From the NCBI GenBank assembly GCA_009778955.1, contig WRFD01000003.1, forward strand, positions 1 through 34,535: a stretch of 34,535 nt of DNA, in the 5' to 3' direction. Position 1 is the stretch's first letter. The number at the start of each line of letters is the position of its first letter. The notes below the pieces were generated by a model. It did no database searches. It worked only from the letters and a program-made list of their open reading frames with translations, and had not been told where the DNA came from. The stretch comes from Desulfobulbus sp. Lineage in GTDB: Bacteria > Desulfobacterota > Desulfobulbia > Desulfobulbales > Desulfobulbaceae. The position numbers and the translations under genes are program-made. This document shows, piece after piece, positions 18,289 through 25,749 of the stretch.

Positions 18289-18320
18289 GCGAACTTGTCC
18301 GGCATGCAACAGGAGTTCGC
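18289..18320. promoter_or_regulatory. Inverted repeat next to the sigma-54 promoter, candidate activator site
   Basis: GCGAACT (18289-18295) and AGTTCGC (18314-18320) form a perfect 7-base dyad separated by 18 bases, extended by TGT/ACA with a two-base bulge. It lies between the divergent kinase gene and the -24 element. Activator sites usually lie 80-150 bases upstream of the start, and this one ends only about 30 upstream, so it could instead be a site for another regulator. Confidence 0.4.
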
Positions 18321-18323
18321 CAA

Positions 18324-18339
18324 TGGCACACGCCTTGCT
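18324..18339 (+). promoter_or_regulatory. Sigma-54 (RpoN) promoter of the eight-gene operon
   Basis: TGGCAC-N5-TTGCT, with the invariant GG (18325-18326) and GC (18337-18338) separated by exactly ten bases, fits the -24/-12 consensus. Transcription should start near 18349-18350, giving a 27-base leader to the ATG at 18377. An earlier in-frame ATG at 18323 overlaps the -24 element and is therefore excluded as the start. The divergent gene encodes an NtrC-type activator. Confidence 0.88.
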
Positions 18340-18376
18340 ATACAGCCGACAAATTGTATACCAGCAGGCACACCAC

Positions 18377-19093
18377 ATGATCACGCAAAAGACAGCATCA
18401 GACCAGGGACCGGAAGATTGGCGCATTATCTGCGATTTTGACGGCACCATCACGCCCTTTGACGTGACAGACGCGCTCTTGCAGCGGTTCGCCCATCCTT
18501 CCTGGGAAGATGTGGAAGAGCAGTGGTTGGGCGGTAAGATCACCGCGCGGGAGTGCATGGACCGGCAGGTCCGGTTGCTCAATGTCCCACGCCATGTGCT
18601 GGATGGTTTTCTGGACACTGTTCCGGTGGTGGATGGTTTTGTGGACTTTGCGCACAACTGCGCGTCCCAAGGCATCAGTCTCACCGTGGTCAGCGACGGT
18701 CTAGACTACGCCATCAGGCGCATTCTCTCCCGGCATGGCGTAAGCGCCATGCCGATTATCGCCAATCGCCTGCGCTGCCTGGACGAATCCACATACCGGC
18801 TGGAATTTCCTTACGGTATAGCAGGATGCGCCTCCGGCGTGTGCAAGTGCGCAGTGGGCAAAGCCATGGGCGGCAAGATCCTGCTGATTGGCGACGGACA
18901 TTCCGACTGCTGCGTTGCCGGCGTGTCCGCATTGGTGTTGGCCAGACAAGGCAAAAAACTGCAACAACACTGCGAAACAGACGGCTATCCCCACCTGATC
19001 TTTGCGGATTTCCACGATGTCGCCACCTGCCTGGAAAAAATCACGCGGCATGCCCCTGCCGCAACCACGCCGGCGGAAGCCCGCGCGGCTTGA
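18377..19093 (+). CDS. HAD-IB phosphatase (MtnX/SerB-like), first gene of the sigma-54 operon
   Basis: The 238-residue protein is a HAD hydrolase of subfamily IB. Motif I DFDGTITPFD has nucleophile Asp20 and acid/base Asp22, motif II is VVSDG, the motif III lysine lies near CKCAVGK, and motif IV is GDGHSD. The body resembles MtnX-type phosphatases of methionine salvage and phosphoserine phosphatases. No other methionine-salvage gene is nearby, so a different phosphorylated substrate within this operon is more likely. The ATG at 18377 is the first start after the predicted transcription start. The C-terminal tail (PAATTPAEARAA) is low-complexity. Substrate unknown. Confidence 0.85.
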   Translation: MITQKTASDQGPEDWRIICDFDGTITPFDVTDALLQRFAHPSWEDVEEQWLGGKITARECMDRQVRLLNVPRHVLDGFLDTVPVVDGFVDFAHNCASQGISLTVVSDGLDYAIRRILSRHGVSAMPIIANRLRCLDESTYRLEFPYGIAGCASGVCKCAVGKAMGGKILLIGDGHSDCCVAGVSALVLARQGKKLQQHCETDGYPHLIFADFHDVATCLEKITRHAPAATTPAEARAA

Positions 19094-19144
19094 TCCATCC
19101 AACCATTCTGAACCCATTGACCAACCAACAACCCGGAGGAAAGC

Positions 19145-20536
19145 GTGAAACAACCCGCAGTTGACGAACAAGCACTGCTCCGTGAGGAAGCCCGATACTG
19201 CTCCCACGGAGACACCGTACACTATCTGGAACCGCCCAAGCTGTTCACCGGCTGTGCCGGTTCTTTTCTATACGATGCCAACGATACGCCCTATCTGGAC
19301 TTGCAGATGTGGTATTCGGCTGTGAACTTCGGCTATGGCAACGAGCGCTTGAACAATGCCTTGAAGCGCCAGATCGACACCCTACCGCAGGTTGCCTCGC
19401 AATATCTGCATAGGGAAAAAGTGGAGCTGGCGGCCATACTGTGCAGGGCCATGAAAAAGATCTGGGACGAGGACGGTCGCGTGCATTTCAATGTGGGCGG
19501 CTCCCAGTCCATTGAAGATTCACTGAAACTGGTTCGCAACGCCAGCAAGGGCAAAAGTCTGATGCTGGCCTTTGAGGGCGGCTACCACGGTCGTACCCTG
19601 GGAGCTTCGGCCATCACCTCGTCCTACCGCTACCGCAGGCGGTACGGACATTTTGGCGACCGGGGCCTGTTTATTCCCTTCCCCTACTGCTTCCGCTGCC
19701 CGTACAAGAAACGTCGCGATGACTGCGAACTGTACTGCTTAAGCCAGTTTGAGCGGTTATTTGAAACAGAATATTATGGCCTGTGGGACCCCAAGGCGCC
19801 CGGCGGCGGCGAGGCCGAATACGCCGCCTTCTATATCGAGTGCATCCAGGGCACCGGTGGCTATGTGATTCCCCCCAAAGACTACTACCCCAGATTCAAG
19901 CGGATTCTGGAGGAGCGCAATATCCTGTTGGTGGACGATGAGATCCAGATGGGCTTTTACCGCACCGGCAAGCTCTGGGGGCTTTCGAACTTCGGGATAA
20001 AGCCGGACGTGGTGGTCTTCGGCAAGGCCATGACCAATGGGCTCAACCCCCTGGCCGGCATCTGGGCGCGCGAGGCGCTCATCAATCCCCAGGTCTTCCC
20101 CTGCGGCTCCACCCATTCCACGTTTGCCAGCAACCCGCTGGGCACGGCTGTGGCCTTGGAAACCATGCAGATGCTGGCTGAAGGCGACTATGAACAAAGC
20201 GTGAACCAACAGGGGGCCTATTTTCTCAGCGGACTGCGGGAACTTCAATCCCGCTACCCGATCATCGGCGATGTGGATGGGCTAGGGCTGGCGCTGCGAG
20301 CGGAGATTTGCGCCGCCGACGGCTTCACCCCCGACAAGGCCATGCTGGACCGCATCGTGGATGAAGGCATCAAGGGCGACATCGAAGTTGACGGCAAAAC
20401 CTATGGCCTGGTGCTGGACGTGGGCGGCTATTACAAGAACGTCATCACCTTTGCCCCCTCTTTGCACATCACGCGGGAGGAAATCGATCTGGCCATGCGC
20501 CTGCTCGATGAACTTCTGCGCCGGGTCACGCGGTAA
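19145..20536 (+). CDS. Class III PLP-dependent aminotransferase
   Basis: The 463-residue protein has the class III (omega-amino acid/ornithine) fold: GGSQSIEDSLKL, EGGYHGRTLGASA, VDDEIQMGFYRTGK with the PLP-binding Asp265, and FGKAMTNGLNPLAG with Schiff-base Lys294. A four-cysteine cluster at 182, 185, 194 and 198 (CFRCPYKKRRDDCELYC) could bind a metal and is found only in some members of the family. The GTG at 19145 is preceded by GGAGG. Class III enzymes usually move an omega- or alpha-amino group to a keto acid. Here the acceptor is unknown. It is separated from the HAD gene by 51 bases. Confidence 0.9.
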   Translation: MKQPAVDEQALLREEARYCSHGDTVHYLEPPKLFTGCAGSFLYDANDTPYLDLQMWYSAVNFGYGNERLNNALKRQIDTLPQVASQYLHREKVELAAILCRAMKKIWDEDGRVHFNVGGSQSIEDSLKLVRNASKGKSLMLAFEGGYHGRTLGASAITSSYRYRRRYGHFGDRGLFIPFPYCFRCPYKKRRDDCELYCLSQFERLFETEYYGLWDPKAPGGGEAEYAAFYIECIQGTGGYVIPPKDYYPRFKRILEERNILLVDDEIQMGFYRTGKLWGLSNFGIKPDVVVFGKAMTNGLNPLAGIWAREALINPQVFPCGSTHSTFASNPLGTAVALETMQMLAEGDYEQSVNQQGAYFLSGLRELQSRYPIIGDVDGLGLALRAEICAADGFTPDKAMLDRIVDEGIKGDIEVDGKTYGLVLDVGGYYKNVITFAPSLHITREEIDLAMRLLDELLRRVTR

Positions 20537-20552
20537 TAGCCTGGAGAAAACG

Positions 20553-21470
20553 ATGCAAGGTATCGAACAGAGCGGCCATTTTTTTCCCGGCAGTCGGACC
20601 GGCATCCTGCTGGTGCACGGCCTGACCGGCACGCCCATGGAAATGCTCAGTGTGGCCAAGCGCCTGAACAAGTACGGCTTCACCGTATCCTGCCCAGTGC
20701 TGGCCGGACACTGCGGCACGGAACAAGACCTCCTGGCCACCCGCTGGCGAGACTGGGCGGCCAGCGCGGAACAGGCGCTGCTGCGGCTGCGGGAGCACTC
20801 GGACGTGACCTTTGTGGGCGGGTTGTCCGCCGGAGCCGTGCTCAGTCTGTATCTGGCGGACCTCTACCCCTCCCTGGTGCGTGGCATGGCCCTGTATTCA
20901 ACCACCCTGACCTGGGACGGATGGAGCATCCCCAAGCTCAGTTTCCTGTTGCCCCTGGTCTTGCGCCTGCCGTATGTCGGCAAGCGTTACCATTTTACGG
21001 AAACCTTTCCCTATGGCATAAAAAATGAACATCTGCGCCGGCGCATCGTGGCCAAGCTGAAGAGCGGCGACACCGCCACCGCCGGCCACACCCATACGCC
21101 GGGCGTCATTGTCCGGGAACTGTGGCGCATGGTGGATGCGGTGAAAGAGAAATTTCCGTCCATCAGGACGCCGGCTCTGATTGTGCACGCCGACAACGAC
21201 GATATCGCCGGGCTGCGCAAAAACGCCCTGTACATGCAACGCCGCCTGGCCGGCCCCACGGAACTGCTCAGGCTGTACGACAGCTACCACATGGTCACTG
21301 TGGACCAGGAACGGCACCTGGTGGCCGACGCCACGGCCCGCTTCTTCCAAGGCCACCTGGAAACGGAAGAGTACGCGGAACTGACCGCGGCCGCCAAGGA
21401 GCCCGTACCCGTTCCGCCAGAAGATGCAAACCGCCGGAATGCGCGCTCGGCGGTTGCGGAGCCGGCATGA
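20553..21470 (+). CDS. Alpha/beta serine hydrolase (carboxylesterase-like)
   Basis: The 305-residue protein is an alpha/beta hydrolase. LLVHGLTGTPMEM carries the oxyanion-hole HG, GGLSAGA holds nucleophile Ser92, Asp214 is in VHADNDD and His246 in YDSYHMVTVD. The order and spacing are like bacterial carboxylesterases and monoacylglycerol lipases of the Est30 type. It has no signal peptide and is probably cytoplasmic. The start at 20553 has GGAG six bases upstream; the frame is open far upstream but only as a shadow of the aminotransferase. Its stop overlaps the next start (ATGA). It may remove an acyl group or transfer one. Confidence 0.85.
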   Translation: MQGIEQSGHFFPGSRTGILLVHGLTGTPMEMLSVAKRLNKYGFTVSCPVLAGHCGTEQDLLATRWRDWAASAEQALLRLREHSDVTFVGGLSAGAVLSLYLADLYPSLVRGMALYSTTLTWDGWSIPKLSFLLPLVLRLPYVGKRYHFTETFPYGIKNEHLRRRIVAKLKSGDTATAGHTHTPGVIVRELWRMVDAVKEKFPSIRTPALIVHADNDDIAGLRKNALYMQRRLAGPTELLRLYDSYHMVTVDQERHLVADATARFFQGHLETEEYAELTAAAKEPVPVPPEDANRRNARSAVAEPA

Positions 21471-21826
21471 CGGCGCTGGCTGTCTTCCTTTGGATGCTGA
21501 ACATGTCCATGGACACCTTCGGACACCTGGCCTTCAAGGCCGCGGCCGGCCATGGCCTTGACCTGGACGCCTTCAGCCATTGGAAGCACATGGCTCGCAG
21601 CCCCTGGCTCTGGGCTGGGGTTATCTGCTACACCGGCGAATTCTTTGTCTGGGCGGCCTTTTTGTCGCAGGTGCCCCTAGCCGCCGGGGTGATGCTCGGC
21701 TCGATCAACATCGTGGTCCTGATGATCGCCGGGCGGCTGGTGTTCAAGGAATGCCTCACGGCCTGGCGCATGGCTGGCATGCTGCTGATCACCGCCGGCG
21801 TTATTCTGGTGGGACTTGGCGTATGA
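21467..21826 (+). CDS. Small four-helix EamA/SMR-type transporter, first of a pair
   Basis: The 119-residue protein has about four hydrophobic helices (ALAVFLWMLNMSMDTFGHLAF, WLWAGVICYTGEFFVWAAFL, GVMLGSINIVVLMIAGRLVF, MAGMLLITAGVILVGLGV). The length and helix count fit the small multidrug resistance/EamA half-size family, in which two halves make a transporter. It overlaps its neighbours on both sides by ATGA. The pair arrangement is like ArnE/ArnF, which flip undecaprenyl-phosphate-aminoarabinose, but clear sequence identity to those cannot be claimed. Confidence 0.75.
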   Translation: MTALAVFLWMLNMSMDTFGHLAFKAAAGHGLDLDAFSHWKHMARSPWLWAGVICYTGEFFVWAAFLSQVPLAAGVMLGSINIVVLMIAGRLVFKECLTAWRMAGMLLITAGVILVGLGV

Positions 21827-22239
21827 AGCGGTTCTATCTGATCGGTTTTTTGTGCTTGATGGCCTCGGACACCCTGGCGCAGATCTGCTTCAAATTCGCT
21901 GGTACGGCTGCCGAGCCGCTGGCGTTCGATGTGGACTGGGTGCTGCGGATTGCGACAAGCCCCTGGTCGTATGGCGCGATGGTCGGATATTTATGTTCCT
22001 TTGTCTCCTGGATGACCCTGCTGCGCTACGCGCCCATCGGTCCCGCCTTTGCCGCCTCGCACCTGGAGTTGGTCACTGTGACCATTTTTTCCGTCTGGCT
22101 CTTCCATGAGCCGCTCACCCTGTCCAAGATGGCAGGCGGCCTGTTGATTGTGCTCGGAGTGCTCTGCCTTGCCAAAGGTGAAAGCGTCGTCGGAGAAGAA
22201 CATGGACAGGATGCCGCCCAAGGCGAGAGTCGGGCGTGA
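21823..22239 (+). CDS. Small four-helix EamA/SMR-type transporter, second of a pair
   Basis: The 138-residue partner of the preceding gene shares its layout: MKRFYLIGFLCLMASDTLAQICFKF, then YGAMVGYLCSFVSWMTLLRY, then SHLELVTVTIFSVWLFHEPL and MAGGLLIVLGVLCLA, with a charged cytoplasmic tail (KGESVVGEEHGQ). The first helix includes the LAQICFKFAG motif that is common in SMR/EamA proteins. The two likely form an asymmetric heterodimer in the inner membrane. Its 3' end overlaps the DegT gene by 38 bases. Confidence 0.75.
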   Translation: MKRFYLIGFLCLMASDTLAQICFKFAGTAAEPLAFDVDWVLRIATSPWSYGAMVGYLCSFVSWMTLLRYAPIGPAFAASHLELVTVTIFSVWLFHEPLTLSKMAGGLLIVLGVLCLAKGESVVGEEHGQDAAQGESRA

Positions 22240-23446
22240 ACTGCCGCCCACGGCAGGATTGCCCCTGACCTGGAGCGATTATCTGCACAAGCCCGGCCTG
22301 TCTTTTGCCGAAGGCCTTACGCAATGGCCCGGCCTGCCGGACCCGATCATGACCTGTTCCGGCACCGCCGCTCTGGTGGTCGCCCTGAAGACCCTGCACC
22401 AACGCCACCCGAACAGGAATGCCGTCATTGCGCCCGCCTACAACTGCCCCCTGGTGCCTCTGGCCACATGCCTGGTTTCTGGTTTGCGCGCCATCGCTTG
22501 CGATACCGTTGCCGGCGGCAGCGATCTTGACCTGCAACAATTAGACAGCCTGTGCGATGAGCGCACCCTGGCCGTCATCCCCACTCACCTGGGCGGCCGC
22601 GTGGCGGATGTCCGGGCGGCCCAGGCTGTTGCCGAGCGGTACGGCGCTTTTGTCATCGAAGACGCGGCCCAAGCCCTCGGGGCCTTCGCGGAAGAGGACC
22701 AGACCGTCGGCTTGCGGGGTGATGTCGGTTTTTTCAGCCTGGCGGCCGGCAAGGGTCTGACCACCTACGAAGGCGGCATCCTGGTCAGCCGCGACCCCCA
22801 ACTGCGGGTGGAACTGGCGGCCGTGGCGAGAAAGACGCTGCGACCCGATCTGGGCTGGACCCTACGCCGCAACCTGGAACTGCTGGGGTATGGGCTGTTG
22901 TACACCCCCTCCGGCCTCCGGCTGGCCTATGGACGCAACCTGCGCAAACACTTGGATGCGGGCGACGAGGCCACGGCGGTGGGCGATGTCTTCACCCTGG
23001 CGGACATACCCCTGCACAGCCTGGATGCGTTGCGCTTGCGCGTGGCGGCCAACGGACTGTTCCGCCTGCCCAGCTTTCTGGAAGAAGGGCGTTGGCGGGC
23101 CATGCGCCGACGCGGGCAACTGGCCGAACTGCCCGGCGTCTTGGTCATTGGCGATCGTCCGGGAACAAACGGGGCATGGCCCTTCTTCATGGTGCTCATG
23201 CCCGGCAAAGGGCAACGGGACCGCGCCCTGCACACCCTTTGGCGTTCCGGCAACGGCGTGTCCAAGCTCTTTGCCCATGCCTTGCCGGACTATCCATTTA
23301 TGGCCCCGATCCTGGCGGGACACGACTCACCGGGCTACCCCAACGCACGGGACCTGGCAGACAGATTGCTCACCGTCTCCAACACCCATTGGCTGGATAA
23401 CGCCACCTTCACCCTGATCGTCCAAGCCTTGAGGAGCAGCCTGTGA
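22202..23446 (+). CDS. DegT/DnrJ/EryC1/StrS-type PLP aminotransferase
   Basis: The 414-residue protein belongs to the DegT family, whose members mostly aminate nucleotide sugars (ArnB, DesI). Visible features are TCSGTAALVVALKTL, PAYNCPLVPLA, VIPTHLGGRVAD, VIEDAAQALGAF and the FFSLAAGKGLTTYEGG loop with Schiff-base Lys184. The first start at 22202 has GGAG six bases upstream and overlaps the preceding gene. The family is often found with sugar-nucleotide enzymes, but none is encoded here, so the substrate may be another keto compound. Having two PLP aminotransferases in one operon is notable. Confidence 0.85.
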   Translation: MDRMPPKARVGRELPPTAGLPLTWSDYLHKPGLSFAEGLTQWPGLPDPIMTCSGTAALVVALKTLHQRHPNRNAVIAPAYNCPLVPLATCLVSGLRAIACDTVAGGSDLDLQQLDSLCDERTLAVIPTHLGGRVADVRAAQAVAERYGAFVIEDAAQALGAFAEEDQTVGLRGDVGFFSLAAGKGLTTYEGGILVSRDPQLRVELAAVARKTLRPDLGWTLRRNLELLGYGLLYTPSGLRLAYGRNLRKHLDAGDEATAVGDVFTLADIPLHSLDALRLRVAANGLFRLPSFLEEGRWRAMRRRGQLAELPGVLVIGDRPGTNGAWPFFMVLMPGKGQRDRALHTLWRSGNGVSKLFAHALPDYPFMAPILAGHDSPGYPNARDLADRLLTVSNTHWLDNATFTLIVQALRSSL

Positions 23447-24519
23447 GCTCGAATGCGCCTGTCGCCTTCCGCAATTTGCCGGAGCCTTCGGCCTTGCCCG
23501 GGCTGTTTGTCCAGCATCCGCCGCAGGACTTTGCCTGCCGCTCAGACAGGCTGGGCCTACCGGTTTTTACAACCAGCTTCGATCTGCTGACCACCTTGGA
23601 ACCCACCGCCCGCCGCCGCCTGACCAAACTCCCCTTATTCCGCGCTTGGTCAAGGTTGTTGAGGCTGCACACCTGTTTCGCCGGGACCACCATCACCGAA
23701 TATGCGCCGCTGCCGCCAAACCTTGCGCCGGAAGCCGTCATCGACAATCTGCTTTCAGAACATGCGGCTGGCCACACCCTGACCATCCTCAAGGATTTGC
23801 CCAACGGTTCGCCCCTCTTGCCGGAAGAGGACAACGCCTTTGCCGATAGGCTGGCCGCCCTGGCGGCGGGTAGAGGGTTCATCGAGGTGGAAGGCCAGGC
23901 CCTGGCCTATGTGCGCATTGACTTTGCGGACAGCGGCGAATACCTGGGCAGGCTCTCATCGGGTCGCAGAAAGGATGTGCGCCGCAAGCTGAAAAAGCGG
24001 TCCGCGCTTCAGGTGGAAACAGTGCGCCTGGGGGATGGGCGGTTTGTCGATCCCACCTTTCTGGAAGAGATGTACGCCATGTACCTGGATGTTTTTGCGC
24101 AAAGCGAGATCCAGTTCGACCTGCTCAGTCTGGAATTTTTTTCGGCCCTGCTGCAACACCCTGAAATCGAAGGCGTGGTCTTCCTGTACCGGCATGGGCA
24201 ACAGCTTGCCGGGTACAATATCTGCCTGATCCAAAACGGCATGTTGATCGACAAGTATGTGGGCTTCACCTATCCGCTGGCGCGGGAACTGAACCTGTAT
24301 TGCATCAGTTGGATGGAGAACCTGGAATTCGCCCTGGGGAACGGCCTGCACACCTACATCGCGGGCTGGACCGACCCCTTGGTCAAGGCGAGCCTGGGGG
24401 CCTCGTTCACCTTTACCCGGCACCTGGTCTGGGTGCGCAATCCCCTGTTGCGGAGCATTCTCCGCCCCCTACGACGCTTTTTCGAGTCCGACGGCCAGAT
24501 GATGCGGGGTGCGGCATGA
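23443..24519 (+). CDS. GNAT/FemAB-like acyltransferase
   Basis: The 358-residue protein resembles the large GNAT-type proteins annotated as peptidoglycan-biosynthesis or DUF482-like, in which a FemAB-like fold transfers an acyl or aminoacyl group. The supporting segments are ALAYVRIDFADSGEYL followed by RRKDVRRKLKKRS, and later IEGVVFLYRHGQQLAGYNICLI and MLIDKYVGFTYPLARELNLY. The GTG start at 23443 overlaps the DegT stop (GTGA) and has GAGGAG upstream. The donor and acceptor cannot be read from sequence. It has no signal peptide or membrane helix, so it works in the cytoplasm. Confidence 0.65.
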   Translation: MSSNAPVAFRNLPEPSALPGLFVQHPPQDFACRSDRLGLPVFTTSFDLLTTLEPTARRRLTKLPLFRAWSRLLRLHTCFAGTTITEYAPLPPNLAPEAVIDNLLSEHAAGHTLTILKDLPNGSPLLPEEDNAFADRLAALAAGRGFIEVEGQALAYVRIDFADSGEYLGRLSSGRRKDVRRKLKKRSALQVETVRLGDGRFVDPTFLEEMYAMYLDVFAQSEIQFDLLSLEFFSALLQHPEIEGVVFLYRHGQQLAGYNICLIQNGMLIDKYVGFTYPLARELNLYCISWMENLEFALGNGLHTYIAGWTDPLVKASLGASFTFTRHLVWVRNPLLRSILRPLRRFFESDGQMMRGAA

Positions 24520-25460
24520 ACGAAGGCCCGGAAAAGACAAAGCAGGCAAGGAACGGGCTGATATGGCCGGACATGGCGCGGCCGGTAATTCTGGATTTCG
24601 ACGACTCTGGGCCGCCGCTGTCGCCGGATACACTGCGCATCCCCTTGAGCGATTGGCAGGAGTCCATCCGTTTCGGCTGCACCCTACGGAATTATGCGGC
24701 CCTGGCCAGCCGCCTGGACGGACTGATGCCGCTGGAATGCGGCTGCGTGTTCACCGGCAGCGGCGATTATCACCACCTTTCCCTGTATCTGCTCAGGCGT
24801 CTAGCCCGACACAGAGACCTTGTCCCAGGCTGCCTGGATGTTGTAGTCTGCGACAACCATCCAGACAACATGCGCTATCCCTTCGGCCTGCACTGCGGTT
24901 CTTGGGTGCGCCACGCCGTAGCGCTTGCCTGCGTCCGCCATATCCACGTCATCGGCATCACCTCGGCGGACATCACCCTTGCCCATGCCTGGGAAAATTA
25001 TCTTGCACCCTTTGTGCGGAAAAAACTCTTCTATTGGAGCGTGGGCCGCCGGGCCGCCTGGCTGGGACTGTTGGGCAGAAGGGCCCACTCCAGAAGTTTC
25101 GATTCAGCCGGCGAGCTTGTGGCAGCATTCACGCCTGTGGCGCGGGACAGCGGCTGCCTGTACCTGTCTATCGACAAGGATGTACTCAGCCCGGCGGTGG
25201 CGCGCACCACCTGGGACCAGGGCGTTTTCGGGCTGGAGGATCTTGAAATGGTGATCCGGGCTTGCTCCGGCAAACTGGCCGGGGCCGACATCACCGGGGA
25301 TGTTTCGGCTTATGCCTATGGCGGAGTTTTCAAGCGCCTGTTATGCCGCCTGGACGGACAACGAGGCCTGGACGCGGCAACATCGGCATCATGGCAAAAG
25401 GTGCAGCTGGCGGTGAATGCGCGTCTGCTGGCACTGCTGCGTCAGACGATGTCCGTATAA
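24516..25460 (+). CDS. Arginase-fold (ureohydrolase-like) metalloenzyme
   Basis: The 314-residue protein has variant arginase/agmatinase/deacetylase metal motifs in the correct order: SGDYHH (Asp84, His86, His87), CDNHPDN (Asp113, His115, Asp117) and SIDKDVL (Asp220, Asp222), followed by GVFGLEDLEMVIRAC and GADITGD. In true arginases these are GGDHS, DAHxD and SxDxDxxDP, and the ligands needed to hold two Mn ions appear to be kept. The surrounding sequence is otherwise divergent, so the substrate may not be arginine. The ATG at 24516 overlaps the preceding stop (ATGA). It is the last gene of the operon. Confidence 0.65.
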   Translation: MNEGPEKTKQARNGLIWPDMARPVILDFDDSGPPLSPDTLRIPLSDWQESIRFGCTLRNYAALASRLDGLMPLECGCVFTGSGDYHHLSLYLLRRLARHRDLVPGCLDVVVCDNHPDNMRYPFGLHCGSWVRHAVALACVRHIHVIGITSADITLAHAWENYLAPFVRKKLFYWSVGRRAAWLGLLGRRAHSRSFDSAGELVAAFTPVARDSGCLYLSIDKDVLSPAVARTTWDQGVFGLEDLEMVIRACSGKLAGADITGDVSAYAYGGVFKRLLCRLDGQRGLDAATSASWQKVQLAVNARLLALLRQTMSV

Positions 25461-25578
25461 TTCAAGACCTGCTGCCAGCCCATGGGATAGCCGTGTACTG
25501 ACCGGAAGCGGCGAAAAAAGCGCCCTGAGCGGGATGCGCAGGGACGCTAAGCTCTGGCGGGATGTTCTGCTGCAAAGC

Positions 25579-25689
25579 TCAGACAAGCGCAGCGATGGCG
25601 CCCTCCCCGATGAAGACGCGGTAGCCGTGGGTCGCGGATTCCTTGACTGCCGCCTGATCTTTCATGCCATGCAGCCTGATGCAAGACAT
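25579..25689 (-). CDS. Possible small protein of 36 residues
   Basis: A minus-strand frame starts at ATG 25689, has GGGGGA seven bases upstream and reads MSCIRLHGMKDQAAVKES then ATHGYRVFIGEGAIAALV before a TGA. It lies in the gap between the arginase-like gene and the YqaA gene, where the plus strand has no credible gene. The composition is protein-like, but I recognise no family. It could be a chance frame or a gene remnant. Confidence 0.25.
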   Translation of the reverse strand: MSCIRLHGMKDQAAVKESATHGYRVFIGEGAIAALV

Positions 25690-25749
25690 TTGTCGTTCCC
25701 CCTGCCATCAAGAAGAGGGTAGAGCTTTTCCCCAACCTCGAGACAGCCC

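Noticed and set aside
20361-20552. N-terminal extension of the serine hydrolase
   Set aside because: It overlaps the end of the class III aminotransferase in another frame; the ATG at 20553 has its own ribosome binding site and starts the fold properly.
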